DNA from: Arachis hypogaea
Lineage: Eukaryota > Streptophyta > Magnoliopsida > Fabales > Fabaceae
Direction: 5' to 3'
Length of the DNA stretch: 64,000 nucleotides
Assembly (NCBI RefSeq): GCF_003086295.3
Contig: NC_092055.1
Span: 127,325,484 to 127,389,483 of the forward strand
Part shown: in pieces, positions 34,594-46,800 of the stretch
Numbering within the stretch: position 1 is the stretch's first letter
How the letters are laid out: each line of letters begins with the position of its first letter
The notes under the pieces: model-generated
Told to the model about the DNA's origin: nothing
Seen by the model: only the letters and a program-made list of their open reading frames with translations
Database searches by the model: none
Made by a program: the position numbers and the translations under genes

Positions 34594-36290
34594 TGATGAG
34601 CGGATAATTTATACCCTTTTTGTCATTATTTTTATATAGTTTTTAGTATAATTTAGTTACTTTTTATTATATTTTTATTAGTTTTTATTCAAAAATCACA
34701 TTTCTGGACTTTACTATGACTTTGTGTGTTTTTCTGTGATTTCAGGTATTTTCTGACTGAAATTGAGGGACTTGAGTAAAAATCTGATTCAGAGGCTGAA
34801 AAAGGACTGCAGATGCTGTTGGATTCTGACCCTCCTGCACTCAAAGTAAATTTTCTGGAGCAATAGAAGCCCAATTGGTGCGGTCTCAATTGCTTTGGAA
34901 AGTACATATCCTGCGCTTTCCAGCAATATATAATAGTCCATACTTTGCCTGAGATTTGATGGCCCAAACTGGCGTTCAAAGTCAGCCTAAAACATCTTGG
35001 CGTAAAACGCCCAAACTGGCACCAGAATTGGAGTTAAACGCCCAAACTGGCACCAAAGCTGGCATTTAACTCTAGGAACAGCCTAATCACGAAAAAACTT
35101 CAATGCTCAGCCCAAGCACACACCAAATGGGCCCCAGAAGTGGATTTCTGCACTATCTGCACTTAGTTACTCATTTTCTGTAACCCTAGGTTACTAGTTT
35201 AGTATAAAAACTACTTTTAGAGATTTATTTTAGTCTTTTGAACCCTTTTTCGAATATCTTATGCCATTAGGGAGGCTGGCCTCACAGCCATGCCTAGACC
35301 TTTTTCACTTATGTATTTTCAACGGTGGAGTTTCTACACCCCATAGATTAAGGTGTGGAGCTCTGCTGTTCTTCATGAATTAATGCAATTACTACTGTTT
35401 TCTATTCAATTCACACCTACTTCTTCTCCAAGATATACTCTCGTACTTAATTCAGTTAAGTCAGAATGAAGGGGTGACTCGTGACAATCACCCAATCTTC
35501 GTTACTTGCGTAGCCAAGATTCGCGTGCCTGACAACCACAAGCGGTCTACATGATGTTCAATGTAGTCATTGGACGACAGTCGGAGTATATTCTCTTGGA
35601 TATCTAATACATAGACCGAGTCCGTGAGATTAGTATCTTCATGGTATAGGCTAGAACAATTGGCAGCCATTCCTGGGATCCGGAAAGTCTAAACCTTGTC
35701 TGTGGTATTCTGAGTAGGATCTGGGAAGGGATGACTGTGACGAGCTTCAAACCTGCGAATGTTGGGCGCAGTGACAGTGTGCAAAAGGATCAATGGATCC
35801 TATTCCGATACTAGCAGGAACCGACAGATGATTAGCCATGCGGTAGCTGTACCTGGTATTTTTTATCCGAGACGAGAAATCTGACAGTTGATTAGCCGTG
35901 CAGAAACCGTAGAGGACCATTTTCACTAAGAGGATCTTACAGTTTGCCATGGAAGGAAGTAACACATGGTTGGAAGAAGGCAATAGGAAAGCAAAGGTTC
36001 AGAAGCAACAAAGCATCTCCATACGCTTATATGAAATTCCCACTAATGAATTACATAAGTAACTTTATTTTATTTCATATTTTATTTATATTTTAATTAT
36101 CAAAACCTCATAACCATATGAATCCGCCTGACTGAGATTTACAAGGATGACCATAGCTTGCTTCAACCTGACAATCTCCATGGGATCGACCCTTACTCAC
36201 GTAAGGTTTATTACTTGGACGACCCAATGCATTTGCTGGTTAGTTGCACAGAGTTGTGAAAAAAGTGTGAGATCACGATTCCGTGTACCA
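34594..36290 (+). repeat. Element B 3' LTR (1697 bp)
   Basis: Begins TGATGAGCGGATAATTTATA and ends CCGTGTACCA, then TGTAT target duplication and the continuing antisense ORF of A. Confidence 0.93.
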
Positions 36291-36295
36291 TGTAT

Positions 36296-37124
36296 GCCGA
36301 AATTTTTCGTAGACAACGTAGGCTATGTAGAGATCAAAGGGATAACAATAAATATGAGATTGTGGTTGTTGATCCCGAGGAGAGAATTTGTTTTTCCAAA
36401 CTTGACAAGTCAAAACGTCATTTCATTTACATGTATGAGTGTTTTTTTACTAGGCTGGGGGTGAGTCTCTCATTTTTCTGATTTTGAATATGAAATTCTC
36501 CATCTCTGTAAAGTTTCCCCTTTTCAACTCCATCCCAATTCTTGGGATTTTCTGAAAATTTACCAGCTAATAAGTTAGAGCTCGACGTACCCTTATCCTC
36601 CAAAGTTTTCTTTTATCTTTTTCAACTCACCAAACTATTTAGTTCCAAAAAATAGGGATGGATTTCCTTCTGGAGTATTCAAAGAAAGAAGGTCTTTTCC
36701 ATTTTTGATGATTCTTTACATGATTTTAAAAATTATTTTTTCAAGATCCAATTGTTTGAGGGTGTTCAACCTTTCTTTCTGAATGAGAGAGATGAAGCCC
36801 TTTTTAGCCTATATTGGGAGGAGTTTCCCACAATTATAAAATACAACCTTGAGGATTTAGATGAGGTAGAAGAGTGTGTAGTTGCCCTATTTCAAGAGTT
36901 TTAGGACTGAGCTCCTAACTTTGAACCAAGAAATTTCTGGTAGGAAAGCCGAGCTACGTACGTACCGAGCTAGGTAGTATTTTCTTTGCACCTTGTAGAT
37001 ACCTTTTTGTTGGTATTTATTATGCTTATGTAATCTGACTTTGATGTTTGGTTTTGCAACAAGGATGACTAGCGAATTGAACGCTCTAAAGAGTCTCCGT
37101 CAAGCCAAAAAGAATGTTACTGCC
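36296..37124 (+). pseudogene. Element A antisense ORF, middle part with intron
   Basis: Continues in frame from 15235. Contains the gypsy-type transposon (Transposase_28-like) signature: YMYECFFTRLGV near 36430, QLHPNSWDF near 36525, KVFSIFDDSLHDFKNYFF near 36690, then a PFFLNER stretch. An in-frame TAG lies near 36651 and more stops precede the splice donor. A donor at 36973 (CTAG/GTAGT) and an acceptor at 37063 (AACAAG) define an intron at the same place as in E1. The second exon is cut at 37124 by E1 and resumes at 55537. Confidence 0.7.
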
Positions 37125-37660
37125 TGTTCATAACCTGGGTCGAGCTGTCCGACCCGGGATGTTCTACTGACGAGACGACCGACCTCTTCAGGTCAGGCCG
37201 TCCGACCTCTTTTCAAAGAGTTCGGCCAAATCACCAGGAAAGGCCCAATAAGGGCCCAACAGAGGAACACAACCCAAATCCTAAAGGTAGCCCAAGCCTC
37301 TAGAGATAAGGGCGGTTCCCTTGAAGATAAGATGACCTCTCTCAAAGATAAGATAAGATAAGATAACTAACTTATCTTATCTAAGAAGGTCACTCTACAC
37401 CATTATAAATACACTGGAGCACCCAGGTATAACTCATACTCTGATTCTACTAAAAACCTGCTTAATACCTTTGCTAACTTAAGTATCGGAGTCCCTTGCA
37501 GGTACCACCACCCTCCGGTGACAAAGAATCAGCAGCCAGCCAGTCAACAAGTCGGGCGCAACCGTTCCGGCCGCCATCCACCAGCCGGACACGTCAGCTC
37601 TGACCAGCACAGAAGATCTCGTCCGAGATCAACCTACAGTTTCAGGTAACCCTCAAAACA
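37125..37660 (+). repeat. Element E1 5' LTR (536 bp)
   Basis: Begins TGTTCATAACCTGGGTCGAG and ends CCCTCAAAACA. A short stem (CTGGGTCG with CGACCCGG) lies near its start. Partner: 54991-55531. Confidence 0.93.
37326..37410 (+). promoter_or_regulatory. U3 promoter of E1: GATAAG array and TATA box
   Basis: GATAAG occurs at 37326, 37347, 37352 and 37357, with inverted CTTATC at 37371 and 37376. TATAAAT follows at 37404-37410. GATAAG is the I-box core bound by plant GATA/MYB-like factors (established knowledge). The same arrangement with a varying repeat number is in the 3' LTR, in E2 and in F. The inverted copies could also form a hairpin. Confidence 0.6.
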
Positions 37661-37661
37661 T

Positions 37662-37679
37662 TGGCGCCATTGCCGGGGA
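37662..37679 (+). other. Element E1 primer-binding site (tRNA-Asp)
   Basis: TGGCGCCATTGCCGGGGA, one mismatch (A for G) from the perfect tRNA-Asp complement seen in E2 and F. Confidence 0.88.
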
Positions 37680-37701
37680 ATCTGGAAGTCATCCCACCAC
37701 C

Positions 37702-40700
37702 ATGGCGGACGACCATGACAACGACCACGACTCTGATCTAGAAGACAGGACGCCGCACAAAAATGTGGATACTACACCAAAAGATACTCCTCAACCTAAC
37801 AAAAACAAGAATTCGCCAAACGAGGAGGCCATGGAGGCACTTCAAGATCGCCTAAAGCAACTTGAAAAAGAGGCGGAGCATCAACGAGAAGCTGAGAGAG
37901 ACCTACGAAGGGAAGTTAGGCAACGCCGCGAGTTAGAGGACAAGCTCCTAAAACTCGAAGTAGATCTCAAGGCCAAAAATACTCGATCCAGGCACGAAGA
38001 CGACTCCTGTAAGGACCAAGACCCATTCACTAAAGAGATCATGAGGATCAAAATCCCAAAAGACTTCAAACTTCCCGACATGACTTTGTATGATGGCACA
38101 GCAGATTCCAGCCATCATCTCAGTAATTTCAGAAGTAGAATGTACCTCACCGACGCCTCAGATACAGTTCGCTGCAAAGCCTTCCCGACTACTTTAACAA
38201 AGACAGTAATTAAATGGTTCGACAATCTACCTCCTAGGTCCATCTCAGGTTTCGACGACTTAGCCAAGAAGTTTCTAGCCAGATTCTCCATCCAAAAAGA
38301 CAAGGCTAAGCACGCCCCAAGTCTATTAGGAATCAAGCAAGGAGATCGGGAAAGTCTCCGCAACTACATGGAAAGATTCAACAAAGCATGTCTGGATATA
38401 CAAAGCCTACCAATAGAGGCCGCCATTATGGGTCTCATCAATGACTTACGAGAGGGACCTTTTAGCCAATCTATATCGAAAAAATACCCCACATCTCTGA
38501 ACGAAGTACAAGAATGAGCAGAGAAGTACATCAACATGGAGGAAAACTCTCAACTAGGAGAGACCTCGAAATCCGAACTCACCTACTCCCCCCGAGATAA
38601 GGAAAAAGAGTCCAAAAAGAAAGAAGATCAACATGGGGAAAAATAAAAAAATACCACAATTACACCCCTCTTCGGGTGTCCCTTGTGGATGTCTATAGAG
38701 AAGTTTGCCATACTGAAAAAATACCCCCAGCTCGACCACTCAAAGGCAAAAAAGAAGGAGGAAATCAGACTGAATATTGCGAGTACCACCGAATCCGTGG
38801 ACATTCCACCAACGAATGCTTTGACTTAAAAAATGTGATAGAAAAACTGATAAGAGAAGGAAAATTAGACCGGTACCTCGCTAACCGAGTCGATGACCAA
38901 AGAAAAAGAAGAAGGGACGAAGATGTCGGACGAACTGAGCGATCACCTCGTATACCAGAGAGACATGTCCACATGATACACGGAGGATTCGCGGGAGGAG
39001 GAATCTCCAAATCATCTCGCAAAAGATATCTTAAAGAAGTATATCATTTCGAAGGAAAAGAGGAAGCACCCGACATCCCCACAATTACTTTTACCAAAGA
39101 GGACGCATCTGGTATCATCTCAGGACACGACGATCCCATGGTCATCACTATCATACTGGCAAACGCAAATCTCCACCGCACACTGGTTGACCAAGGAAGC
39201 TTCGCCGACATCTTGTTCAAAACGGCCTTCGACAAACTCGGCCTGGAAGAAAAAGAACTCAGAGCATATCCAAACAATCTGTTCGGACTGGGAGACACTC
39301 CAATTCAGCCTCTCGGATACATCTCACTACACACGACCTTCAGAAAAGGAAACCAATCAAGAACACTCAAGATAGACTACATCATGGTCGACGTGAGTTC
39401 AGCCTACAACGCCTTAATAGGTCGGACAACATTAAATCAGCTCGACGCAGTGGTCTCGACCCCACATCTATGCATGAAGTTCCCAACTACAGAAGGGATA
39501 GCTACAATAAAAGCAGACCAAAAGACGGCGCGCCGCTGTTACAATGAAAGTCTAAACCTTAGAGGCAGAGGAGAAGAATTCCACGCCATCGAACTCGGTG
39601 GAGTTCAGAGGCAGGAAGAACTCCGCCCACAACCCGAAGGCGAAGTAGAAAAAGTCCAGATCGGAGATATCCCGGACAAGATAATCAATATCGGTACAAT
39701 CCTAAATGGAGACACAAAAGAATCACTCGTACAGTTCTTACGAGATAATGTCGACCTCTTTGCATGGAAGGCTGCAGACATGCCAGGCATAGACCCCAAG
39801 TTAATGTGCCACAAGCTAGCAGTCTACCCAGGATCTCGGCCAGTACAACAGAGACGTAGAAAGCTCGGACCAGAATGACCCTAAGCTATGGAAGAGCAGG
39901 TACAAGCTCTACTGGAGGCAGGATTCATTAGAGAAGTCAAATACCCACTATGGCTAGCTAACGTCGTCTTGGTGAAAAATTAAATGGGAAGTGGCGAATG
40001 TGCACCGACTACACTGATCTCAATAAAGCCTGCCCAAAAGATTCTTATCCACTCCCAAGTATCGACGCTCTGGTGGATGTCTCCTCCGGATACAAATACC
40101 TCTCGTTTATGGACGCATATTCAGGATACAATCAAATCCTGATGTACCCACCCGACCAAGAAAAAACTTCATTCTTAACCCTAAAGCAAACTACTGCTAC
40201 ATCGTCATGCCTTTCGGACTTAAAAACGCAAGAGCTACTTACCAGAGATTGATGAATAAGGTCATTATGGATCACATCGGAAAAATCATGGAAGTCTATG
40301 TGGATGACATGTTAATAAAGACACAAAGTGAAGAGACGTTATTGTCCGACCTGACCTAAGTATTCGACACTATAAGAAGGTATGGCATGCGACTCAACCC
40401 CGCCAAATGCACCTTCGCAGTAGAAGCTGGCAAATTCTTGGATTTTATGCTCACACAAAGAGGAATCAAGGCAAATCCGGATAAATGCCGGGCCATACTC
40501 GACATGAAAAGCCCGACTTGTGTCAAAGAGGTACAACAACTCAACAGAAGATTGGCAGCCTTGTCCATATTTCTAGCCGGACCGGCAATAAGATCTCTCC
40601 CCTTCTACGCCACTCTAAGGAAGGGAAAGAGGTTTGAATGGACAACGGAGTGCGAGCAGGCCTTCCAAGAATTCAAAAGATTCCTGGGACAGCCACCTAT

Positions 40701-42816
40701 CCTAACTCAGCCACGGGAAGGAGAACCACTCATATTATACCTCGCAGTAGGAAGTCGGGCAGTAGCCTCAGCATTAGTCCGAGAAGACGATAGTGGGCAA
40801 CAACCTGTATATTTCATCAGCAAAGCATTACAAGGATTCGAAAAAATAGAAAAATTCGCCTATGCTCTCATACTAACATCTCGACGACTGCATCCGTACT
40901 TCCAAGCCCACACCATTAGGGTTCGAACCAACCAACCCATAAAAGAGATTTTGCAGAAAATAGACTTAGCAGGCCGAATCTTGCAATGGGCAGTCGAGTT
41001 GTCCGAATTTGATCTTCAGTACGAAGCTCAGACAGCCATCAAATCGCAATATCTGGCCGACTTTATTGTAGAATTTACGGACACCCCAGAAATCCCCACA
41101 GAATGAAATCTCTATGTAGATGGTTCCTCAAATAAAACTGGAAGCAGCGCGGGTGTGATAATAAAAAGCGACCAAGGGACCCAAATCGAAATCTCCCTTA
41201 AATTCGGGATCCCTGCCTCAAACAACCAAGCCGAATATGAGGCACTGCTAGCTGGTTTAAAGCTGGCTAGGGAGGTTGGATCTCAAAAGCTTATGATCTT
41301 CAGCGACTCACAAGTAGTCACTTCACAAATAGCAGGGAGCTACCAAAGATCCCACCATGAAAAAGTACTTGGGCAAAACTAGGGAGCAGTTCGGACAACT
41401 CGGAGAATATGAGGTCCGTCACATACCCCGAGAACAAAATGCCCGAGTTGATGCACTTTCAAAACTAGCCAGCACCAAACCAGGGGGCAACAATAGAAGC
41501 CTCATCTAAGAAATGCTGCAGAACCCGTCAATCTCGGAAAAAGAAAAAGTCCTGGCCATAACAGGTCAGGATCAAGGATGGATGACTCCTATAATTAACT
41601 ACCTCAAAAAACAGAAACACTCCCCACAGATGAAAAGGAGGCAAAGAGGTTAAAACGGGAGGCACAGTACTACACCATCATAAACAACACTCTATACAAA
41701 AGAGGGATTTCAATACCATTATTAAAATACGTACTGAATTCCAACACAAAGGAAGTTTTAGAAGAAATACACAGCGGCATCTGTGGCAATCATCTTGGAG
41801 CACATGCACTTACCAAAAAGGTACTCCGGGCAGGATTTTATTGGCCAACTCTACAAAAGGAAGCCATAGAATTCGTAAAGACATGTCCACCATGTCAAAA
41901 ACATGCCAACTTTCACATCGCCCTGCCAGAGGAGCTCATCAGTGTAACCTCACCTTGGCCATTCGCAAAGTGGGGACTCGACCTTCTCGGACCTTTCCCT
42001 CAAGGATCGGGACAAGTCAAATTCCTCATAGTAGGGGTAGACTATTTCACAAAGTGAATCTAGGCAGAACCTCTAGCTAACACCACTGCTCAAAGAAGTC
42101 GAAAATTTCTAGATAGAAACATTGTCACAAGGTTTGGGGTTCCATACTCCATCACCACGGACAATGACACTCAATTTACAGATACAGGCTTCAGAAAATT
42201 GGTGGCCGACCTAAACATAAAACACCAATTTACCTCCGTAGAACATCCCCAGGCCAATGGACAAGCCGAAGCTGCCAACAAAGTCATATTGGCTGGACTA
42301 AAATGGAGATTACAGGACGCAAAGGAAGCCTGGGCTGAAGAGCTCCCACAAGTCCTATGGGCATACCGAACAATGCCACATTCCACCACAAAGGAATCAC
42401 CATTCCGGTTAGCTTATGGAATGGAGGCAATGATCCTAGTGAAGATTGAAGAAGGGTCGCCCAGAGTGATCCACTATAATGAAGAAGCCAACTCCCAACT
42501 TCAAAGGGAAGAACTCGACCTACTTCCGGAAATCCAAGAAAGAGCTCGGATCAGGAAAGAGGCATTGAAGTGTCGAATGGCTTCGAGATACAATAAAAAA
42601 GTAGTGCCACAAAGTTTTGCCGAGAACGACCTCATACTAATCCGAAATGATATCGGAACGACTCGACCTGGAGAAGGAAAGCTGGCAGCGAATTGAAAAG
42701 GACCCTATCGAGTCATAGAAGTACTTGGAAAGGGCTACTACAGACTGTCCGAACTCGAAGGGTGAGAGCTTCCTAGGTCATGGCACACCTGTAACCTGAG
42801 AAGGTACTATAGTTAG
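37702..42816 (+). pseudogene. Element E1 gag-pol (Tat lineage), inactivated
   Basis: Starts MADDHDNDHD. A coiled-coil-like charged region is followed by Gag (FRSRMYLTDASD), a knuckle-like CEYHRIRGHSTNEC (about 38780), protease VDQGS (about 39188), RT with YVDDM (about 40297), RNase H, then a second RNase H (YVDGSS, AEYEALLAGL, SDSQV; about 41115-41330). The integrase has an H2C2 finger (41770-41910) and a DDE core with TDND and HPQANGQAEAANK. Tat elements are known for this second RNase H. Stops include TGA at 38515, TGA and TAA near 39876-39885, TGA at 41104 and TGA near 42763. Frameshifts lie near 38640, 39977 and 40180. The end is at TAG 42814-42816. Confidence 0.93.
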
Positions 42817-43343
42817 GGGTAATAAAGGATCTTAGGATAAGGCGCACTCTTTTTCCTAAAAAGGTTTTTTAATGAGGTGCTAAGCCAAGACCTATAAATT
42901 GCCCGACTTAAAGGGATAAAACTCCCACATGTACATATCTGCATTTTCTTTTGAATAAAAATTGTTTAGATCTTTTACAAATTCTCAAGACGCATTAATC
43001 TGAAATGCTCATCGCCCGATTATAAAGCTACAGATCGGCAGAAAGTAAAAATCGAATTCACTGCACGATCACGATAAAGACCAGCGAAGATGAAAATCAA
43101 ATTCATCAAAAGGTCAATCGAATGGGGATTAAACACAAATCCTACAAAATCGGCAAAGATGAAAACAGAATAATGCAAGAAGTTATCGAAAGTGATCCAT
43201 AGAAAGGACCTGACGAGGTCTTAAATAAATGGATTGCTAAAAAATAACTTAAAGACTGGCCGACGTAAAAAAGTCGGATCAGTCACAAAACCAAAGTTAT
43301 AAAAAGTAAATCCCTGGAAAGAGGTCTGGCCAGCCCTATAAAA

Positions 43344-43870
43344 GAGGATTACTAAAATAACTTAGAAGGGCCCGACATAATGAGGTCGGCCCAAAACATA
43401 AAAGTTATAAAAGTAATCCCTGAAAGAGACCTGAACAAGGTCCAAGAAAGAGGATTACTAAAATAACTTAGAAGGGCCCGACATAATGAGGTCGGCCTAA
43501 AACATAAAAGTTATAAAAGTAATCCCTGAAAGAGACCTGAACAAGGTCCAAGAAAGAGGATTACTAAAATAACTTAGAAGGTCCCGGCATAATGAGGTCG
43601 GCCCAAAACATAAAAGTTATAAAAGTAATTCCTGAAAGAGACCTGAACAAGGTCCAAGAAAGAGGATAACTAAAATAACTCAGAAGGGCCCGACATAATG
43701 TGGTCAGCCAAAACATAAAAGTTATCAAAGTAATCCCTGAAAGAGACCTGAACAAGGTCCAAGAAAGAGGATTACTAAAATAACTTAAAAGATCCCGACA
43801 TGACGAAGTCGGCCTCCCAAAAACCTTGACGTTATAATAACAGAGACCTGAGCAAGGTCTAAACAAAACG
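43344..43870 (+). repeat. Element E1 3' UTR tandem repeat (about 105 bp, five copies)
   Basis: Copies start at about 43344, 43451, 43558, 43663 and 43768, each AGGATTACTAAAATAACTTA followed by GGCCCGACATAATGAGGTCGG. The preceding 42817-43343 is unique 3' UTR with single related half-units. No coding role; the frame at 43564-43866 exists only because the unit length nearly preserves frame. Confidence 0.85.
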
Positions 43871-44260
43871 GATTACTAGAAATAACTTCAGGCCAAAGAG
43901 AGGAAGCCAACATACAAGGTGGATCCAAACATCCACAGCCTCAAAGGAATCAAGCCACAAGTATGAAATACAAGGCAATCCAAAGAGGTCGGATAACAAA
44001 GTTCCAACACTCCCAAAAAAGGGAAAAAAGTAACAAGACAGATGCAGGTTGATATATTACGAAAAACACAAGTCATAACAATAAACAAACTCAAGAGGCT
44101 ACCAAAATTAGCCCCAAGAGCTTGGAAACTACTTTATTTTTTAAAATAAAGTTGCTAAACAAGCAACTAAGAGAGTATCAAGAAGTCAGAGCTACCAATT
44201 ACAACATATAAAAGGTTCAAAGCCCACAAGCCGGGCTATTTACACAAATGTCCAGAATAA

Positions 44261-44587
44261 TCATTGAGGATCTGAAGGCTTCTCAGCAGCATCAACACGG
44301 GGTGAAGGAGGGCGAGTCTGAAGAGGCACTGCGTCTACTGTCCCATCATCCCGGTTCAAGATTTGGCAATCAGGATTCGACCGGGGATGACCAGCCTCAG
44401 CTAAAGAAATTGAAGAAGTCGGCACAACAGAAGTTTTTTCGGCAGGCGCAGGAGGAGGTTTGACCTCATCATCATCATCAGGGTCATCAGGGACGATCTT
44501 ACCGTCCTTCACAACGTTGTCCAAGATGAAGAGAGTAAGGTCAAGTTCGGGTGCAAGAACCCGAACCTGCTCCTTCAGGTTCTCAAA
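44261..44587 (-). pseudogene. Element E1 antisense ORF, C-terminal piece
   Basis: Reads FENLKEQVRVLAPELDLTLF, then an acidic DDPDDDDEV stretch and CQILNRDDGTVDAVPLQ, ending at TGA 44261-44263. The same C-terminus is found in E2 on the plus strand (45277-45586). Its upstream part is missing: at about 44585-44589 it is joined to the middle of E2's own antisense ORF, which runs the other way. Confidence 0.8.
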
Positions 44588-44589
44588 AG

Positions 44590-45586
44590 GGCAAAGAAGG
44601 CGACTGCTGCTTAGAACATCTCGGCCAAGGCGGCCGGGGAGGGATCTTCCCAAGTGCAAGTAAAGCCACCTGTGCCAAGTTCTCCTGGACCGAGGAAGGT
44701 GATCCCTACTCCTCAGGTTCGTCTGGCTGACCCACCACCGACTTCTGCCTCTAGTTCTGGTGCTCCTCCCAACAAGAAACAAAAAACAGCTGAGCCTTCC
44801 AACCTTGATGCTTTTGACTTTAATGCAATTGAATTTATGGATCAAAAAATTGGTCCCTACGGTGCCCTTCTTATGGACGATGTGTCGCTCCTTCGCCATC
44901 TGGACTTTATAACTCGAAGTAGCGTTAGAATGGCTTATATGGGGGCTGCCCTATACCGGACTGCTCAAAATCTTCCTCTCCACGCCACCAAAGCCTTTAT
45001 GGAGGAGGCTAAACAGGAGTTTGATCGGATGAAGGGCCTGAAGGAGGAGCTTGAAGTAAAGGTAGCCAAGTTGGAGAAGGATCTGGAGAACGAGAAGGCG
45101 AGTTCACTTTCTCTGGCGGCTTCTGTGAGGCTGGCCGAGGACACGGCACTGAGGCATAAAGATAGCTATGTTACATCCTATCAGGAGGGAATGCGTCTGA
45201 AGGTGGAGTTGGAGAACGCCCGAGCTGATTACTCCGAGCTCCAGGGTCATCTTGTTGGCAGCGTAACTACTGCCTATGAGAACCTGAAAGAGCAAGTTCG
45301 GATTATTGCTCCCGAGGCCGACCTTACTCTCTTCGGCCTGGATAATGTTGTTAGGGATGGTAAGATTGTCTCTGATGACGAGGATGATGATGATGTCGAT
45401 CCCCTCCCTGTGTCTTCTGCCAAGGTGTCAGCTCCTACTGTTCCTCCTGCCGAGGTAGGCCCTCCCGCTTCTGATCCTGACTGCCAGATCTTAAACCGGG
45501 ATGATGCTACTGTGGATGCTGTTCCTCTCCAGGCTCGCCCTCCTTCTCCTCAGACTGATGCTGCTAAAAAGTCTTCTAATCTTTAG
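44590..45586 (+). pseudogene. Element E2 antisense ORF, N-terminally truncated
   Basis: The frame enters at the junction as KKATAA, has a TAG at 44612-44614 in place of the Gln seen in E1, then runs open to 45586. It holds a Pro/Ser-rich linker, DAFDFNAIEF, a long coiled coil (about 44990-45270: MKGLKEELEVKVAKLEKDLE), NLKEQVRIIAPEADLTLF, an acidic stretch and CQILNRDDATVDAVPLQ. This is the C-terminal half of the gypsy-type transposon protein encoded antisense to pol. The open length suggests relatively recent coding constraint. Confidence 0.8.
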
Positions 45587-45945
45587 CTGATTTATTTTGG
45601 ATATTTGTGTAGTTGGCCCGGCTTGTGGGCTTTAAAACTCTATTTCGTGGTTGGTTTATTTTGCTGACACTCTTTCTGGTTGCTTGTTTAGCAACCCATT
45701 ATTTTGAAAAACACAATGAGTAGCTTCTGAGCTTTTGGGTCTGGTCCTGAAGCTTTGTTATTTTATGTCATGCTTGCTTGCGCCTGTCTTAGCTTCTTTA
45801 TATGTTTCGAGAATGTTGAAGCCTTGTTGCTCAGCCTCTTTGAACTGCTTTGTACTTGGAGGTCGTATGACCGACTTCTTTGTCCTTTTCCAAGTAGTTT
45901 CGTAGTTGACCGACGTCGTCATGTCGATCTTTTCTCAGTTATTTT

Positions 45946-46800
45946 GTAATCCTATTTCTTGGATCTTTGTCAGATCTCTTTCAGGGATTACTTTTTATAA
46001 CTTGTTTGTTGTAGGAGACCGACTTCGCTATGTCGATCTCTTCTAAGTTATTTTTGTAATCCTCTTTCTTGAATCTTTGTCAGATCTCTTTCAGGGATTA
46101 CTTTTATAACTTATTTGTTGTAGGAGACCGACTTCGTTATGTCGATCTCTTCTAAGTTATTTTTGTAATCCTCTTTCTTGGATCTTTGTCAGATCTCTTT
46201 CAGGGATTACTTTTATAACTTATTTGTTGTAGGAGACCGACTTCGTTATGTCGATCTCTTCTAAGTTATTTTTGTAATCCTCTTTCTTGGATCTTTGTCA
46301 GATCTCTTTCAGGGATTACTTTTATAACTTGTTTGTTGTAGGAGACCGACTTTGTTATGTCGATCTCTTCTAAGTTATTTTTGTAATCCTCTTTCTTGGA
46401 TCTTTGTCAGATCTCTTTCAGGAATTACTTTTATAACTTGTTTGTTGTAGGAGACCGACTTCGTTATGTCGATCTCTTCTAAGTTATTTTTGTAATCCTC
46501 TTTCTTGGATCTTCGTCAGATCTCTTTTAGGGATTACTTTTATAACTTGTTTGTAGGAGGTCGACTTCTTTGCGTCGTCTTCTTTCTAAGTTATTTTTGT
46601 AGTCCTCTTTTTTGGACCTTTGTCAGGTCTCTTTCAGGGACTACTTTTATAACTTTTTCATTTTGGGCTGACTTTGTCATGTCGGGCCCTTCTAAGTTAA
46701 AGTAATCCTCTTTAATAGGGTTGGCCAGACCTCTTTCCAGGGTTTACTTATAACTTGGGTTGACTTGGTTCGACTTCTTAACGTCGGCCAGTCTTTAAGT
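45946..46800 (-). repeat. Element E2 3' UTR tandem repeat (109 bp, about seven copies)
   Basis: GTAATCCT landmarks at 45946, 46056, 46165, 46274, 46383, 46492 and (as GTAGTCCT) 46599 give a very regular 109-110-bp period. The central copies are almost identical. It is the inverse complement of E1's 105-bp array, with a different copy number and homogenisation. 46800-47230 is ordinary 3' UTR. Confidence 0.9.

Larger units (their letters stand above)
15236..36290 (+). mobile_element. Element B: non-autonomous Athila-like LTR retrotransposon
   Basis: LTRs of 1698 and 1697 bp are flanked by the target duplication TGTAT (15231-15235 and 36291-36295). The order is LTR, tRNA-Asp PBS, AT-rich leader, gag-protease (interrupted by C), palindrome array, second ORF, spacer, LTR. 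No reverse transcriptase, RNase H or integrase is present anywhere. Without C it would be about 10.3 kb. It inserted in the antisense ORF of A. Confidence 0.93.

Noticed and set aside
36147..36481. Apparent small host gene just right of B's LTR
   Set aside because: The frame runs from LTR sequence into the antisense ORF of element A, which continues in phase from 15235.
43564..44094. Minus-strand frames with repeated LFRSLSGITFITF
   Set aside because: Produced by the tandem 3' UTR repeat of E1; they change frame with unit length and have no start or family match.
43344..46800. CRISPR-like regular repeats
   Set aside because: Contiguous 105-110-bp tandem units without unique spacers, in a plant retrotransposon 3' UTR.
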